Part shown: positions 27,603-35,905 of the stretch, in pieces | Numbering within the stretch: the first letter of the stretch is position 1 | How the letters are laid out: each line of letters begins with the position of its first letter | Source: WGMI01 sp041739275 | Lineage (GTDB): Bacteria > Bacteroidota > Bacteroidia > Flavobacteriales > Schleiferiaceae | Reading direction: 5' to 3' | Assembly (NCBI GenBank): GCA_041739275.1 | Contig: JBGSOF010000055.1 | Span: forward strand, 1-64,000 | Length of the DNA stretch: 64,000 nucleotides | Translations under genes and position numbers: made by a program | Notes under the pieces: model-generated | Databases searched by the model: none | Told to the model about the DNA's origin: nothing | The model's input: only the letters and a program-made list of their open reading frames with translations

Positions 27603-28991
27603 TTATAAGTGGATCACTTCACCATATGCATCCGCAGTGGCCTCCATTATGGCCTCGCTCATGGTCGGGTGCGGGTGGACGCTCTTCATAATCTCGACAC
27701 CGGTCGTTTCAAGCTTGCGCGCAACAACGGCTTCGGCAATCATTTCAGTCACGTTGGCACCGATCATGTGGCAGCCGAGCATTTCGCCGTACTTGGCGTC
27801 GTAAATCACCTTGACAAAGCCGTCTTTATGCCCTGCGGCCGAAGCTTTGCCCGAAGCCGAAAATGGAAACTTTCCGATTTTGAGCTCGTAGCCGGCCTCG
27901 CGAGCGGCTTTTTCGGTCATGCCCACGCTGGCGATTTCAGGCGAACAATAGGTGCAGCCCGGGAGGTTGCCATAGTCGAGCGGCTGAGGATGATGTCCGG
28001 CGATTTTCTCTACGCAGATAATCCCCTCGGCACTGGCCACGTGCGCTAGCGCAGGTCCGGGAACACAATCTCCGATGGCGTAATAGCCGTCGACTTTTGT
28101 TTTGTAAAACGCATCGACTTTGATCTTGCCCTTTTCAACCTCAATACCCACAGCTTCGAGCCCGATGTTTTCGAGATTGGCTTCAACCCCGGCCGCAGAG
28201 AGCACGATGTCGCACTCGATCTTTTCTTCGCCTTTTTTGGTCTTCACGGTGACGGAACACCCTTTGCCCGAAGTGTCCACCTTGAGCACCTCGCTGGAGG
28301 TCATCACATTGATTCCCATTTTCTTGAAGCTTCGCTCCAATTGCTTGCTGATGTCTTCGTCTTCGACAGGAACCAATTGCGGCATATATTCCACCAGAGT
28401 GACTTCGGTTCCCATGGCGGCATAGAAATAGGCAAACTCCGCTCCGATGGCACCCGAACCGACGACGACCAAGCGCTTGGGCTGTTCGGGCAAAGTCATG
28501 GCTTCGCGATATCCGATAATCTTTTTGCCGTCTTGGGGCATGCTCGGAAGCACGCGAGAACGGGCACCCGTAGCGACGATGATGTGCGCCGCCGAATACT
28601 CTTGAACCGACCCGTCTGACCCGCGCACCGAGAGCTTTTTGCCCGGAAGCAGCATGCCCTCGCCCATCAATACGTCGATTTTGTTCTTCTTCATCAAAAA
28701 CTCGACGCCTTTGCTCATACCGCCTGCCACGTCTCTGCTGCGTTTCACGACCGCCGAAAAGTCTTTGTCCACTCCCGAGGCGTTGAGGCCATAGTCGCCG
28801 GCGTGTTTGAGGTATTCGAACACATTGGCGCTCTTCAACAAGGCCTTGGTGGGGATGCACCCCCAGTTCAAGCAAATGCCCCCGAGGCTCTCGCGTTCGA
28901 CGACCGCTGTTTTAAGACCGAGTTGTGAAGCGCGAATCGCGGCGACATAGCCACCGGGGCCTGTGCCGAGAACAATGAGATCGTAGTTCAT
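27603..28991 (-). CDS. lpdA: Dihydrolipoyl dehydrogenase
   Basis: The 462-residue flavoprotein is the E3 subunit of 2-oxoacid dehydrogenases and of the glycine cleavage system. It reoxidises lipoyl groups with NAD+. FAD loop GTGPGGYVAAIRAS is at 9-22, the redox pair is C40 and C45 (GGICLNWGC), the NAD loop is GSGAIGAEF, and the C-terminal HPHPTMSE provides the catalytic His-Glu pair. Length is typical. No other subunits lie nearby. Confidence 0.96.
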   Translation of the reverse strand: MNYDLIVLGTGPGGYVAAIRASQLGLKTAVVERESLGGICLNWGCIPTKALLKSANVFEYLKHAGDYGLNASGVDKDFSAVVKRSRDVAGGMSKGVEFLMKKNKIDVLMGEGMLLPGKKLSVRGSDGSVQEYSAAHIIVATGARSRVLPSMPQDGKKIIGYREAMTLPEQPKRLVVVGSGAIGAEFAYFYAAMGTEVTLVEYMPQLVPVEDEDISKQLERSFKKMGINVMTSSEVLKVDTSGKGCSVTVKTKKGEEKIECDIVLSAAGVEANLENIGLEAVGIEVEKGKIKVDAFYKTKVDGYYAIGDCVPGPALAHVASAEGIICVEKIAGHHPQPLDYGNLPGCTYCSPEIASVGMTEKAAREAGYELKIGKFPFSASGKASAAGHKDGFVKVIYDAKYGEMLGCHMIGANVTEMIAEAVVARKLETTGVEIMKSVHPHPTMSEAIMEATADAYGEVIHL

Positions 28992-29057
28992 GGTGTGTGT
29001 ATGAGTGCCGGAGAAAACCGAATTCTCCGCTTCAAAAATAGAGCAGCCGAGCCGGCT

Positions 29058-29438
29058 TCAAGCGACGAATGCCACCGCGCTGATCTCGATGTTCGCGTTT
29101 TTCGGAAGTGCGCTCACTTCGACGGTTTCTCGGGCGGGCGGGTTCTCTCGGAAATAAGTGGAATACACCTCGTTGACTACGGGAAAGTGCCCCATATCTG
29201 AGAGAAAAATGCTGCACTTGACCACGTCCTTAAAATCGAGTCCTGCCGCTTTGAGAACCGCACCGAGATTTTCGAGGACCATGCGGGTTTCGATTCGGAT
29301 ATCGCCGGTAATCAACTTGCCATTTTCGGGGTTCAGCGCGATTTGACCGCTCAAAAAGACAAAAGGCCCTGCTTGAATGGCTTGGCTATAGGGGCCAATG
29401 GGCTCAGGGGCGTCGGGAGAGAGTATGACAGTCTTCAC
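29058..29438 (-). CDS. ridA: RidA family deaminase
   Basis: The 126-residue protein hydrolyses reactive enamines and imines released by PLP enzymes. I start at GTG 29438 because this gives the exact RidA length; the open frame continues 41 codons upstream into the pabA start region. Conserved features are GPYSQAI, VFLSGQI, and the substrate-binding Arg in NPPARETVEVSALPK. The gene is divergent from pabA with 57 bases between the two starts. Confidence 0.93.
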   Translation of the reverse strand: MKTVILSPDAPEPIGPYSQAIQAGPFVFLSGQIALNPENGKLITGDIRIETRMVLENLGAVLKAAGLDFKDVVKCSIFLSDMGHFPVVNEVYSTYFRENPPARETVEVSALPKNANIEISAVAFVA

Positions 29439-29495
29439 GGGGGGGTGGGGGTTTGGTTCGTGCAAAGTAGCATATTTGAGCCCCAAAAAAGTGCA

Positions 29496-30107
29496 TTGAA
29501 CGACCTGCTCCTCGTCGACAATTACGACTCGTTTACCCATATCCTCGCCTATTTGCTCCAAATGGAAGGAGCAGAGGTCGAAGTGCGCCGCAACGATGCC
29601 TTTGATTTAAAGTATGCTCGCAAGTTTAGGCGCTTGGTGATTTCGCCCGGCCCGGGTTTGCCTCAAAATGCAGGGATCACGCCTGAACTGATCGACGACC
29701 GAATCGGAAAGGTGCGCATTCTTGGAGTTTGCCTCGGACATCAAGCGCTGGGGCAGGCCTTGGGCGCCGCGCTCTACCGGCTCGAGACGGTTCGACACGG
29801 GCGCGAAGGAGTGCTTTTGACCTTACATGAAGGCGATCTTCTTCAAGGGCTTAGAGGCCAAGACGTTCGCATTGGGTTGTACCACAGTTGGGCGGTCGAT
29901 CCACTCAAACTCCAAGCCGAAGTTCTGGCCACCGATTCAGATGGAGTACTCATGGCTTTTGAAGAACCGAAGCTCGGGGCGTATGCCGTGCAATTTCATC
30001 CGGAATCGATTTTGAGCAGCCACGGGCGACAGATCTTGGCAAATTTTGTCGGGCTCAGCGACTCGATTCGCGCTACTTTGAGCGACTCAAGCGCACCTAC
30101 ATTTTAG
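29496..30107 (+). CDS. pabA: Glutamine amidotransferase of chorismate enzymes
   Basis: The 203-residue class I amidotransferase has the triad C79 (GVCLGHQ), H168 and E170 (FHPES), and opens with LLVDNYDSFTHI. It supplies ammonia to aminodeoxychorismate synthase or anthranilate synthase. With no trp genes nearby, and a PabC-like gene elsewhere in the window, folate (pabA) seems more likely than tryptophan (trpG), but the two cannot be separated by sequence here. The start is TTG at 29496; no ATG is available in a sensible place. nhaC starts 9 bases after the stop. Confidence 0.88.
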   Translation: MNDLLLVDNYDSFTHILAYLLQMEGAEVEVRRNDAFDLKYARKFRRLVISPGPGLPQNAGITPELIDDRIGKVRILGVCLGHQALGQALGAALYRLETVRHGREGVLLTLHEGDLLQGLRGQDVRIGLYHSWAVDPLKLQAEVLATDSDGVLMAFEEPKLGAYAVQFHPESILSSHGRQILANFVGLSDSIRATLSDSSAPTF

Positions 30108-30116
30108 AGTTCGAGA

Positions 30117-31586
30117 ATGAAAATACCTCTTTCTGCAAATGCCCGAGAACCCAAATTGTGGCAGGCGCTCTTGCCCGTGGGGCTCTTGATCGGATTGTTG
30201 AGCTATAACGTGCTCGGGGTTTACGGAGACGAATCGATTTCGGGCTCGAATCAAATGATTTTGTTGCTCGCGGGCTTTGCCGCCCTTCTCTTGGCGCGAA
30301 GCAACGGATATTCCTGGCATGTGCTCTTCGACTCGATCGGTCAAAGCATCGGAAACACGGCTTCTGCTCTTTTGATTTTGCTGATCATCGGAGCCTTGTC
30401 GGGCGCTTGGCTCGTTGGGGGCGTCATACCTGCGATGATTTACTACGGACTCGATCTTTTGCAGCCCGAGTTCTTCTTGCCTGCGTGTGTGCTCGTGTGC
30501 TCTTTGGTGTCGCTGGTCACCGGAAGCTCTTGGTCGACTTCGGCCACGGTAGGGATCGCACTTGTGGGGATTGGCGACGGCATGGGGATATCGATGGCGA
30601 TGACGGCAGGTGCGGTCGTCTCGGGAGCTTATTTCGGCGATAAAATTTCTCCGCTTTCCGACACCACCAATCTGGCCCCCGCCATGGCCGGAGCCGAGTT
30701 GTTTGACCACATCCGCTATATGCTCATCACCACAATACCGACTTATCTGATCACCCTCGGTGTTTTTGTCGTCCTTTCTTTGCTGCAGAGACCCGAACTC
30801 TCGGGTGCGAGCCCCGATTTGATTCGCTCGAGCATTGCCCAACACTTCGATATTTCGCCTTGGCTTTTTGCCCCTCCCCTCTTGGTGATCGGTTTAATCG
30901 CACTCAAAGTCCCCGCCATTCCCGCGGTGCTCTCGGGTGCGCTCGCAGGCTTGCTTTCGGCCTTGATTTTTCAGTTCGAGCTCGTGCTTGGGCTGGGGGG
31001 AAGTAGCTTTCAGGAGATCTACCGAACCTTGATGGATGCCCTGACGGTGACGACTCAAATCGAAACCGGATCTGCCGATCTCGACAAGCTCCTCAGGTCT
31101 CGGGGGATGGAAGGGATGATGGGCACCATTTGGCTGATTCTCTGTGCGATGGTTTTTGGCGGAGCCATGGAGGGCGGAGGCTTTCTCAAGCGAATAGGCG
31201 AATGGATGATGAGCCGTGCCAAATCAGATCGATCGCTTTTTGCCAGTACGGTGGCCACTTGTCTCGGTTTGAATGTCACGGCCTCTGATCAATATCTGGC
31301 GATCGTTGTGCCGGGACGAATGTTCGCACCGCTCTACAAGAAAAGGGGCTTGGCCCCCGTCAATTTGAGTCGAACCCTCGAAGACGCGGGAACTGTGAGC
31401 TCTGCACTCGTGCCTTGGAACACCTGCGGTGCCTACCAAAGCGGGGTCTTGGGGGTGGCGACGGGAGACTACGCGGCCTATGCCGTCTTTAATTGGCTGA
31501 GCCCCATCACCACACTCGCGGTGGCTTATTTGGGCTTTCGAATTAAGAGGATCGAGCCGGAAGCCGAGCTTAGTTCGGCGAGATAA
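30117..31586 (+). CDS. nhaC: Na+/H+ antiporter NhaC family
   Basis: The 489-residue inner-membrane protein has about 11-12 hydrophobic helices and the family segments GSSWSTSATVGIAL, AYFGDKISPLSDTTN and TCLGLNVTASDQY. It exchanges sodium for protons and fits a marine lifestyle. It follows pabA by 9 bases in the same direction. Its last 17 bases overlap the end of the convergent photolyase gene. Confidence 0.92.
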   Translation: MKIPLSANAREPKLWQALLPVGLLIGLLSYNVLGVYGDESISGSNQMILLLAGFAALLLARSNGYSWHVLFDSIGQSIGNTASALLILLIIGALSGAWLVGGVIPAMIYYGLDLLQPEFFLPACVLVCSLVSLVTGSSWSTSATVGIALVGIGDGMGISMAMTAGAVVSGAYFGDKISPLSDTTNLAPAMAGAELFDHIRYMLITTIPTYLITLGVFVVLSLLQRPELSGASPDLIRSSIAQHFDISPWLFAPPLLVIGLIALKVPAIPAVLSGALAGLLSALIFQFELVLGLGGSSFQEIYRTLMDALTVTTQIETGSADLDKLLRSRGMEGMMGTIWLILCAMVFGGAMEGGGFLKRIGEWMMSRAKSDRSLFASTVATCLGLNVTASDQYLAIVVPGRMFAPLYKKRGLAPVNLSRTLEDAGTVSSALVPWNTCGAYQSGVLGVATGDYAAYAVFNWLSPITTLAVAYLGFRIKRIEPEAELSSAR

Positions 31587-33123
31587 GCGCATTGGGCGCG
31601 CAAGCATTTGTAGAAGTTGAACTTCCCAAGATCTGATCGCTTCGGCGTTTGACCGACCGATCGGCCGTGGTGTGTACCGCCTTGATTCGCTGGTTTTCTC
31701 GGCGCACATCTCCGCTCTTTCTCAGCTCGTGCCATTCTCGGGCGAAGCGAATTCCCGCGCGCTCGTCGACGATCGGATCGGGGTAATCGCGCCCGCGCAC
31801 AAAGCCGTAGAACAGTTCCTCCATGGCTTGAGTTTTCCACGGCTGCAACGCGAGCCCCGAGGGCAAATCAGACAGTTCGGGCACCCATTGCTTGACAAAA
31901 CGGGCTTCGGGATCGTGCTCAATCGACTGCTTTACGGGGTTGTACACCCTCAGGGCGTTGATGCCCGTAGTGCCGCTTTGCATTTGAATCTGAGGGTAGT
32001 GAATTCCGGGCTCGTAGTCGAGAAACCAACGCGCCATGAGTCGGGAAATGGGCTGCCAGGGCAGGCGCAGGCTGTGGGTGGCAAAACTCACCAACATGGC
32101 GCGCATTCTAAAATTGATATAGCCCGTGGCCGCCAGACAACGCACACAGGCATCGACGAGCGGATAGCCGGTTTGACCGAGGGCGAACGCTTCGAATTTC
32201 TCTCGATCAAAAATGCGTTCGAGCGCCGAGAAGCCCTTATTGACGTCCTCAAACTCCATTCTCGACTCAGACTCAAACTTTTGGACGAAGTGCGAATTCC
32301 AGTGCAGGCGACTCGCAAAAGACCGCAAATGAGCTCGGTGTACGCCGATTTCAATCTGCTTGAGCGCAGCCTGAAAAACCTCCCTTTGACTCAGCATTCC
32401 CCAAGCCAAATAGGGCGAAAGCCTGCTGCAATGGGTTCTGCTGCCCTCGGGCTTGGAGATTTGAAAGCGATATCGAGCAGAGTCGATGTGTAAAAACCGA
32501 TCGAGTCGGCTCAATCCCATCGATCGGCCTCCGATTTGAAATTCGCTCGAAATGCTCGATGCGGTCGAATCTCGAAATTCGGGTCTGCGCACCGACGAAT
32601 CCATGCGCCGGGCGTATTCGAAAGAGCTGTCGGGGGCTGCGACGACGAGCCGAAAAAGGGGCGCGTTCATTTCGAGTTTCCAACGCTCATCCCAAAAAGC
32701 GCGGTTCTTCAGACCACGCCTGATTCCCGGACGGGCGAATTCGAACCACGGAATACCCCAAGTTCTCAATTGCGCTTTGAGCTTGCGGTCGCGGGCAAAA
32801 CTGCGTGCATTTCCGACTTCTTCGCAACTGAAAACATCGAAATTCCCGAGCGTTGTTCGCAAGCGGTCGAAGGCGTTCGAAGCCTTATCGCTGAATTCGA
32901 GCAAGGGGATTCTCCACTTCAACAGCTCCCCCCGAAGCTCGTCGAGGCCTTGGGCCGCAAATCGGGCATGTCTTAAATCAAAATCCTCGTCTTCAAACCA
33001 TTCAGGCTCCCAAATGAAGCAGGCTACTACGGCTTTACCCGTTTCGATTGCGCGATAGAGTGCCTCGTGATCTTCGCAGCGCAGGTCTTTTTTGAACCAA
33101 ACAAGCGCGAGCTCCGGGTTCAA
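31570..33123 (-). CDS. FAD-binding photolyase/cryptochrome
   Basis: The 517-residue protein has an alpha/beta antenna-type domain (start ELALVWFKKDLRCEDHEAL) and a helical FAD-binding domain with GYPLVDACVRCLAATGYINFRMR (residues about 330-352) and the later GINALRVYNP and QWVPELSDLP segments. It resembles class I-like or cryptochrome branches found in Bacteroidota and probably repairs UV-damaged DNA or senses blue light. The start is TTG at 33123, whose bases form a TTGA overlap with the stop of the upstream photolyase gene. It is the last gene of a four-gene reverse operon. The exact subclass is unsure. Confidence 0.88.
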   Translation of the reverse strand: MNPELALVWFKKDLRCEDHEALYRAIETGKAVVACFIWEPEWFEDEDFDLRHARFAAQGLDELRGELLKWRIPLLEFSDKASNAFDRLRTTLGNFDVFSCEEVGNARSFARDRKLKAQLRTWGIPWFEFARPGIRRGLKNRAFWDERWKLEMNAPLFRLVVAAPDSSFEYARRMDSSVRRPEFRDSTASSISSEFQIGGRSMGLSRLDRFLHIDSARYRFQISKPEGSRTHCSRLSPYLAWGMLSQREVFQAALKQIEIGVHRAHLRSFASRLHWNSHFVQKFESESRMEFEDVNKGFSALERIFDREKFEAFALGQTGYPLVDACVRCLAATGYINFRMRAMLVSFATHSLRLPWQPISRLMARWFLDYEPGIHYPQIQMQSGTTGINALRVYNPVKQSIEHDPEARFVKQWVPELSDLPSGLALQPWKTQAMEELFYGFVRGRDYPDPIVDERAGIRFAREWHELRKSGDVRRENQRIKAVHTTADRSVKRRSDQILGSSTSTNACAPNALISPN

Positions 33124-34700
33124 AGCGCGTCGATTTGATCGATCAAGCGCTCTGCTTTGTCTGCGAAAGCCGCTCGATCTTCGGGCTTCATTTTTTCGAG
33201 GCTGCGGTAGATCATCGACATCCGCGGGTTGCGCTCCAATTTGACTCGGTTGCGCTCGATGAAATTCCAATACAAACTATTGAACGGACACGCCTTCTCC
33301 CCCACCCGATCGTTGGGATCGTAAAAGCAAGAGCTGCACGGAGCCCCCTGTTTTTTGAGATAATTGGCCGAGGCGGCATAAGGCTTGGTCGCCATGATTC
33401 CTCCATCTGCAAATTGGCTCATTCCCCGGGTATTGGGCATTTCAACCCACTCAAAAGCATCGATGTACACTCCGAGGTACCAGCGGTCCATTTCGTCGGG
33501 GGAAATGCCGGCCATCAAGCCAAAATTGCCGGTGAGCATCAGTCGTTGAATGTGATGGGCATAGGCGTGTTCCAAAGTTTGCTCGATGGCTTGGCTCATG
33601 CACTTCATGCGGGTTTTGCCCGTCCAATACCACACAGGCAAGGGCCTGTTTGCCTCAAAAAAATTGAGCTCGGCATATCCGGGCATTCGCGACCAATAAA
33701 TGCCGCGGACATACTCTCTCCAACCCAAAATTTGACGTACAAAACCCTCGATCTGAGCGAGCGAAATCTGTGAATTCGGCGCTCGATAAGCCGAGATACA
33801 CCGCTCGATTACCTCGGCGGGCGAAAGCATTTTGAGGTTCATTGAGAAAGCCAAGCGACTGTGCCACAAACTCCAGGATTTTTCGCTGAGTGCATCTTGA
33901 AAAGTTCCGAAGCACGGGAGCAAGCGCTCGGCAAAATCTTCGAGTAATTCAAGCGATTGGGCTCGATCGATCGGCCAATAAAATTTTTCCGGGGCCGCGC
34001 TGCTCAAGGTTTGAATTCCCGCTTTTTCAATCGCCCGGGCAATCTCCGAAAGGTCGTTTTCGAAGAGCAAGGGCTCCGGAATCGCGACATTTTTTGGAAT
34101 AGACGAACGATTTTCGAGGTCAAAATTCCACCGTCCCGATTCGGGCTCAGCGCCTTCCATCAAATAGCCCGTGCGCTGTCTCATCTTGCGATAAAAACGC
34201 TCCATCAAGGGCGACTTTTGGCTCGGAAACCATGTTTCGATTTCCTTGCGCTCGAGTACAAAATGTTCCGAAGAAACTGCGTGGAACGGCATGCCCAATG
34301 CGCTGCCGGCATGGTGAAGAAGGCCATCTAAACGATGCTCTTCAGCCTCTTGAAATGTCCACTCAGAAAAACGAAAACGAGCGCGCAGCCCGCGGATGTT
34401 TTCTTCAAACGACTGCTTGTTCTCGGGATGGTCAATTGCGAGATAAACAACTCTGTGCCCCAGCACTTTGAGCTTCTGTGCAAAGCTCCTCATCGCCGCG
34501 AAGATCCCGAGAACTTTTTGAATGTGATGCACCACATAATCGGTCTCGCTGCGCACTTCCATGAAGGCGTAGACCACATCGGGACGGACTTCTCGAAACC
34601 AAGAGTGATTCTCGTTGAGTTGATCGCCCAGAATCAGGCGCAAAATCAAAGCCTCCTCCTCTTTTTTTTCGGCTTCAACGGGCAAGTGAACTTCCTTCAT
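33120..34700 (-). CDS. phrB: FeS-BCP type (6-4) photolyase, PhrB/CryB-like
   Basis: This is 526 residues from ATG 34700. The N-terminal domain opens with LILGDQLNENHSWF. Four cysteines, C367, C455, C458 and C471, have spacings of 88, 3 and 13 residues, the same as the iron-sulfur ligands I recall from Agrobacterium PhrB. The helical domain carries LMLTGNFGLMAG and ISPDEMDRWYLGVYIDAFEWVE. This identifies the bacterial (6-4) photolyase/cryptochrome group that holds FAD, a lumazine and a 4Fe-4S cluster. It is third in the operon, after DUF429 and before the other photolyase gene. The frame is open 30 codons further upstream, but these codons overlap DUF429. Confidence 0.92.
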   Translation of the reverse strand: MKEVHLPVEAEKKEEEALILRLILGDQLNENHSWFREVRPDVVYAFMEVRSETDYVVHHIQKVLGIFAAMRSFAQKLKVLGHRVVYLAIDHPENKQSFEENIRGLRARFRFSEWTFQEAEEHRLDGLLHHAGSALGMPFHAVSSEHFVLERKEIETWFPSQKSPLMERFYRKMRQRTGYLMEGAEPESGRWNFDLENRSSIPKNVAIPEPLLFENDLSEIARAIEKAGIQTLSSAAPEKFYWPIDRAQSLELLEDFAERLLPCFGTFQDALSEKSWSLWHSRLAFSMNLKMLSPAEVIERCISAYRAPNSQISLAQIEGFVRQILGWREYVRGIYWSRMPGYAELNFFEANRPLPVWYWTGKTRMKCMSQAIEQTLEHAYAHHIQRLMLTGNFGLMAGISPDEMDRWYLGVYIDAFEWVEMPNTRGMSQFADGGIMATKPYAASANYLKKQGAPCSSCFYDPNDRVGEKACPFNSLYWNFIERNRVKLERNPRMSMIYRSLEKMKPEDRAAFADKAERLIDQIDAL

Positions 34701-34731
34701 CCCATTTAAACAGAACCCGATGAGTGCATGT

Positions 34732-35328
34732 TCAAACGAAAATTTGACCTTCGTCGGGGCGTCCGTAAACTTTTTGCGTACCCGCCACACAATTGAGACA
34801 CGACATCAACGCGAGCAGGGCATCGAAGTGATGCCAGTCGACGATCTCAGATAAATCGATGGAAATCGCGGGGTTGAGCAGTGCCCGAATCTTGAGTTTG
34901 CATGCGCTCAAGCCGAGTTTGGAGGCTTGATATCCTATTTCTGCGAGCTCAAACTGCCTCGAAAGAGCGCGGGGATAGGTTTCGAACACATCGATTCCCA
35001 ATGCGCGAAAACGCTCCGACAACTGCATCGCCCGAGCGGTTAATCCACCGAGAAACATCGGGCTCATGGCGTTGAGCTCGAGATCGGCCTCCCGAAAGTG
35101 ATAATTGGAACAGCCCTCGAGCCCGAAATAAACACCGGGAAGGCTGAGCGGAGCATCGATGGCGAGGCGTTCGGGTTTAAAGTGTTCGGCGGCTTTGTAC
35201 AAAAAAGCATCGGCATCCACACCTTTGTCTACCGACATAAAGTGAATGCGTGCATGGTCGAAAATGCAGAGAACCGTATTGCCCGACAGCTTGCTTCCGT
35301 AATCGATTCCAAAAACCACTCGATTCAT
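34732..35328 (-). CDS. DUF429 protein, RNase H-like fold
   Basis: The 198-residue protein opens with a first strand typical of RNase H/actin-like folds (VVFGIDYGSKLSGNTVLCIFD), and has later acidic positions at LAIDAPLSLP and near the C-terminus (VDWHHFDALLALM). These match the DUF429 family, thought to be nucleases of unknown substrate. It sits between the SRPBCC gene (4-base ATGA overlap) and the photolyase gene (31 bases away), so it is part of a light or UV response operon. The role is not known. Confidence 0.78.
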   Translation of the reverse strand: MNRVVFGIDYGSKLSGNTVLCIFDHARIHFMSVDKGVDADAFLYKAAEHFKPERLAIDAPLSLPGVYFGLEGCSNYHFREADLELNAMSPMFLGGLTARAMQLSERFRALGIDVFETYPRALSRQFELAEIGYQASKLGLSACKLKIRALLNPAISIDLSEIVDWHHFDALLALMSCLNCVAGTQKVYGRPDEGQIFV

Positions 35329-35789
35329 TGCTCAGAGATCCCAAACCGCTTTTCAACTTGTTCGGTTCGGTAGGCAAAGATGTGTTCGAGTCTCGGTTTG
35401 ACGAGCCAAGGGTGAACGAGGTCGCCCAATGGCGAAAACGGCAGGCAATAACTCACCCGATCGATCATTCTCACCCCCGCGTCAACTGATTCGAAATGGT
35501 GTTCGTGATGCCAGATTTTGTAGGGACCGATGCGTTGTTCATCCACGAAAAAACGGCCATCTTCCACGTGCGTAATTTCTGTAACCCATTCTATCGGAAT
35601 TCCGAAAAGAGGACGAACCCTGTAGCGAATAAACAGACCCGGAAACATGGTTTCGGGCAATTCGCTCAAGACCTCGAAGCCCAAATCGGGCGGAGTGATC
35701 AGCGGCAGATTGCGCGGAGACGAAAAAAATTGCCATGCCTGTTCGACCGTGGTCGGAACAATTTGCTCTTGGGTAAACTGATGAAGCAC
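35325..35789 (-). CDS. SRPBCC ligand-binding protein
   Basis: This is 154 residues from GTG 35789. A longer start at 35885 (another GTG) is possible but would crowd the divergent peptidase gene. The sequence (VEQAWQFFSSPRNLPLITPP, then WVTEITHVEDGRFFVDEQR, IWHHEHHFE and a final long helix) is typical of START-like helix-grip proteins that bind hydrophobic ligands. Proteins of this family are often found beside photolyases. It is the first gene of the photolyase operon and overlaps DUF429 by 4 bases. Confidence 0.82.
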   Translation of the reverse strand: MLHQFTQEQIVPTTVEQAWQFFSSPRNLPLITPPDLGFEVLSELPETMFPGLFIRYRVRPLFGIPIEWVTEITHVEDGRFFVDEQRIGPYKIWHHEHHFESVDAGVRMIDRVSYCLPFSPLGDLVHPWLVKPRLEHIFAYRTEQVEKRFGISEQ

Positions 35790-35905
35790 CGGTGTTTTGT
35801 TAAAAGTGGATGCGCTTTCTTCGATTTTCGAATCGATGTTAAGACAGAAAAGCCCACCGTATTGTTTCGTTTCACTTCTTTGCACTTTCTCAACCCAGCC
35901 AAAAT

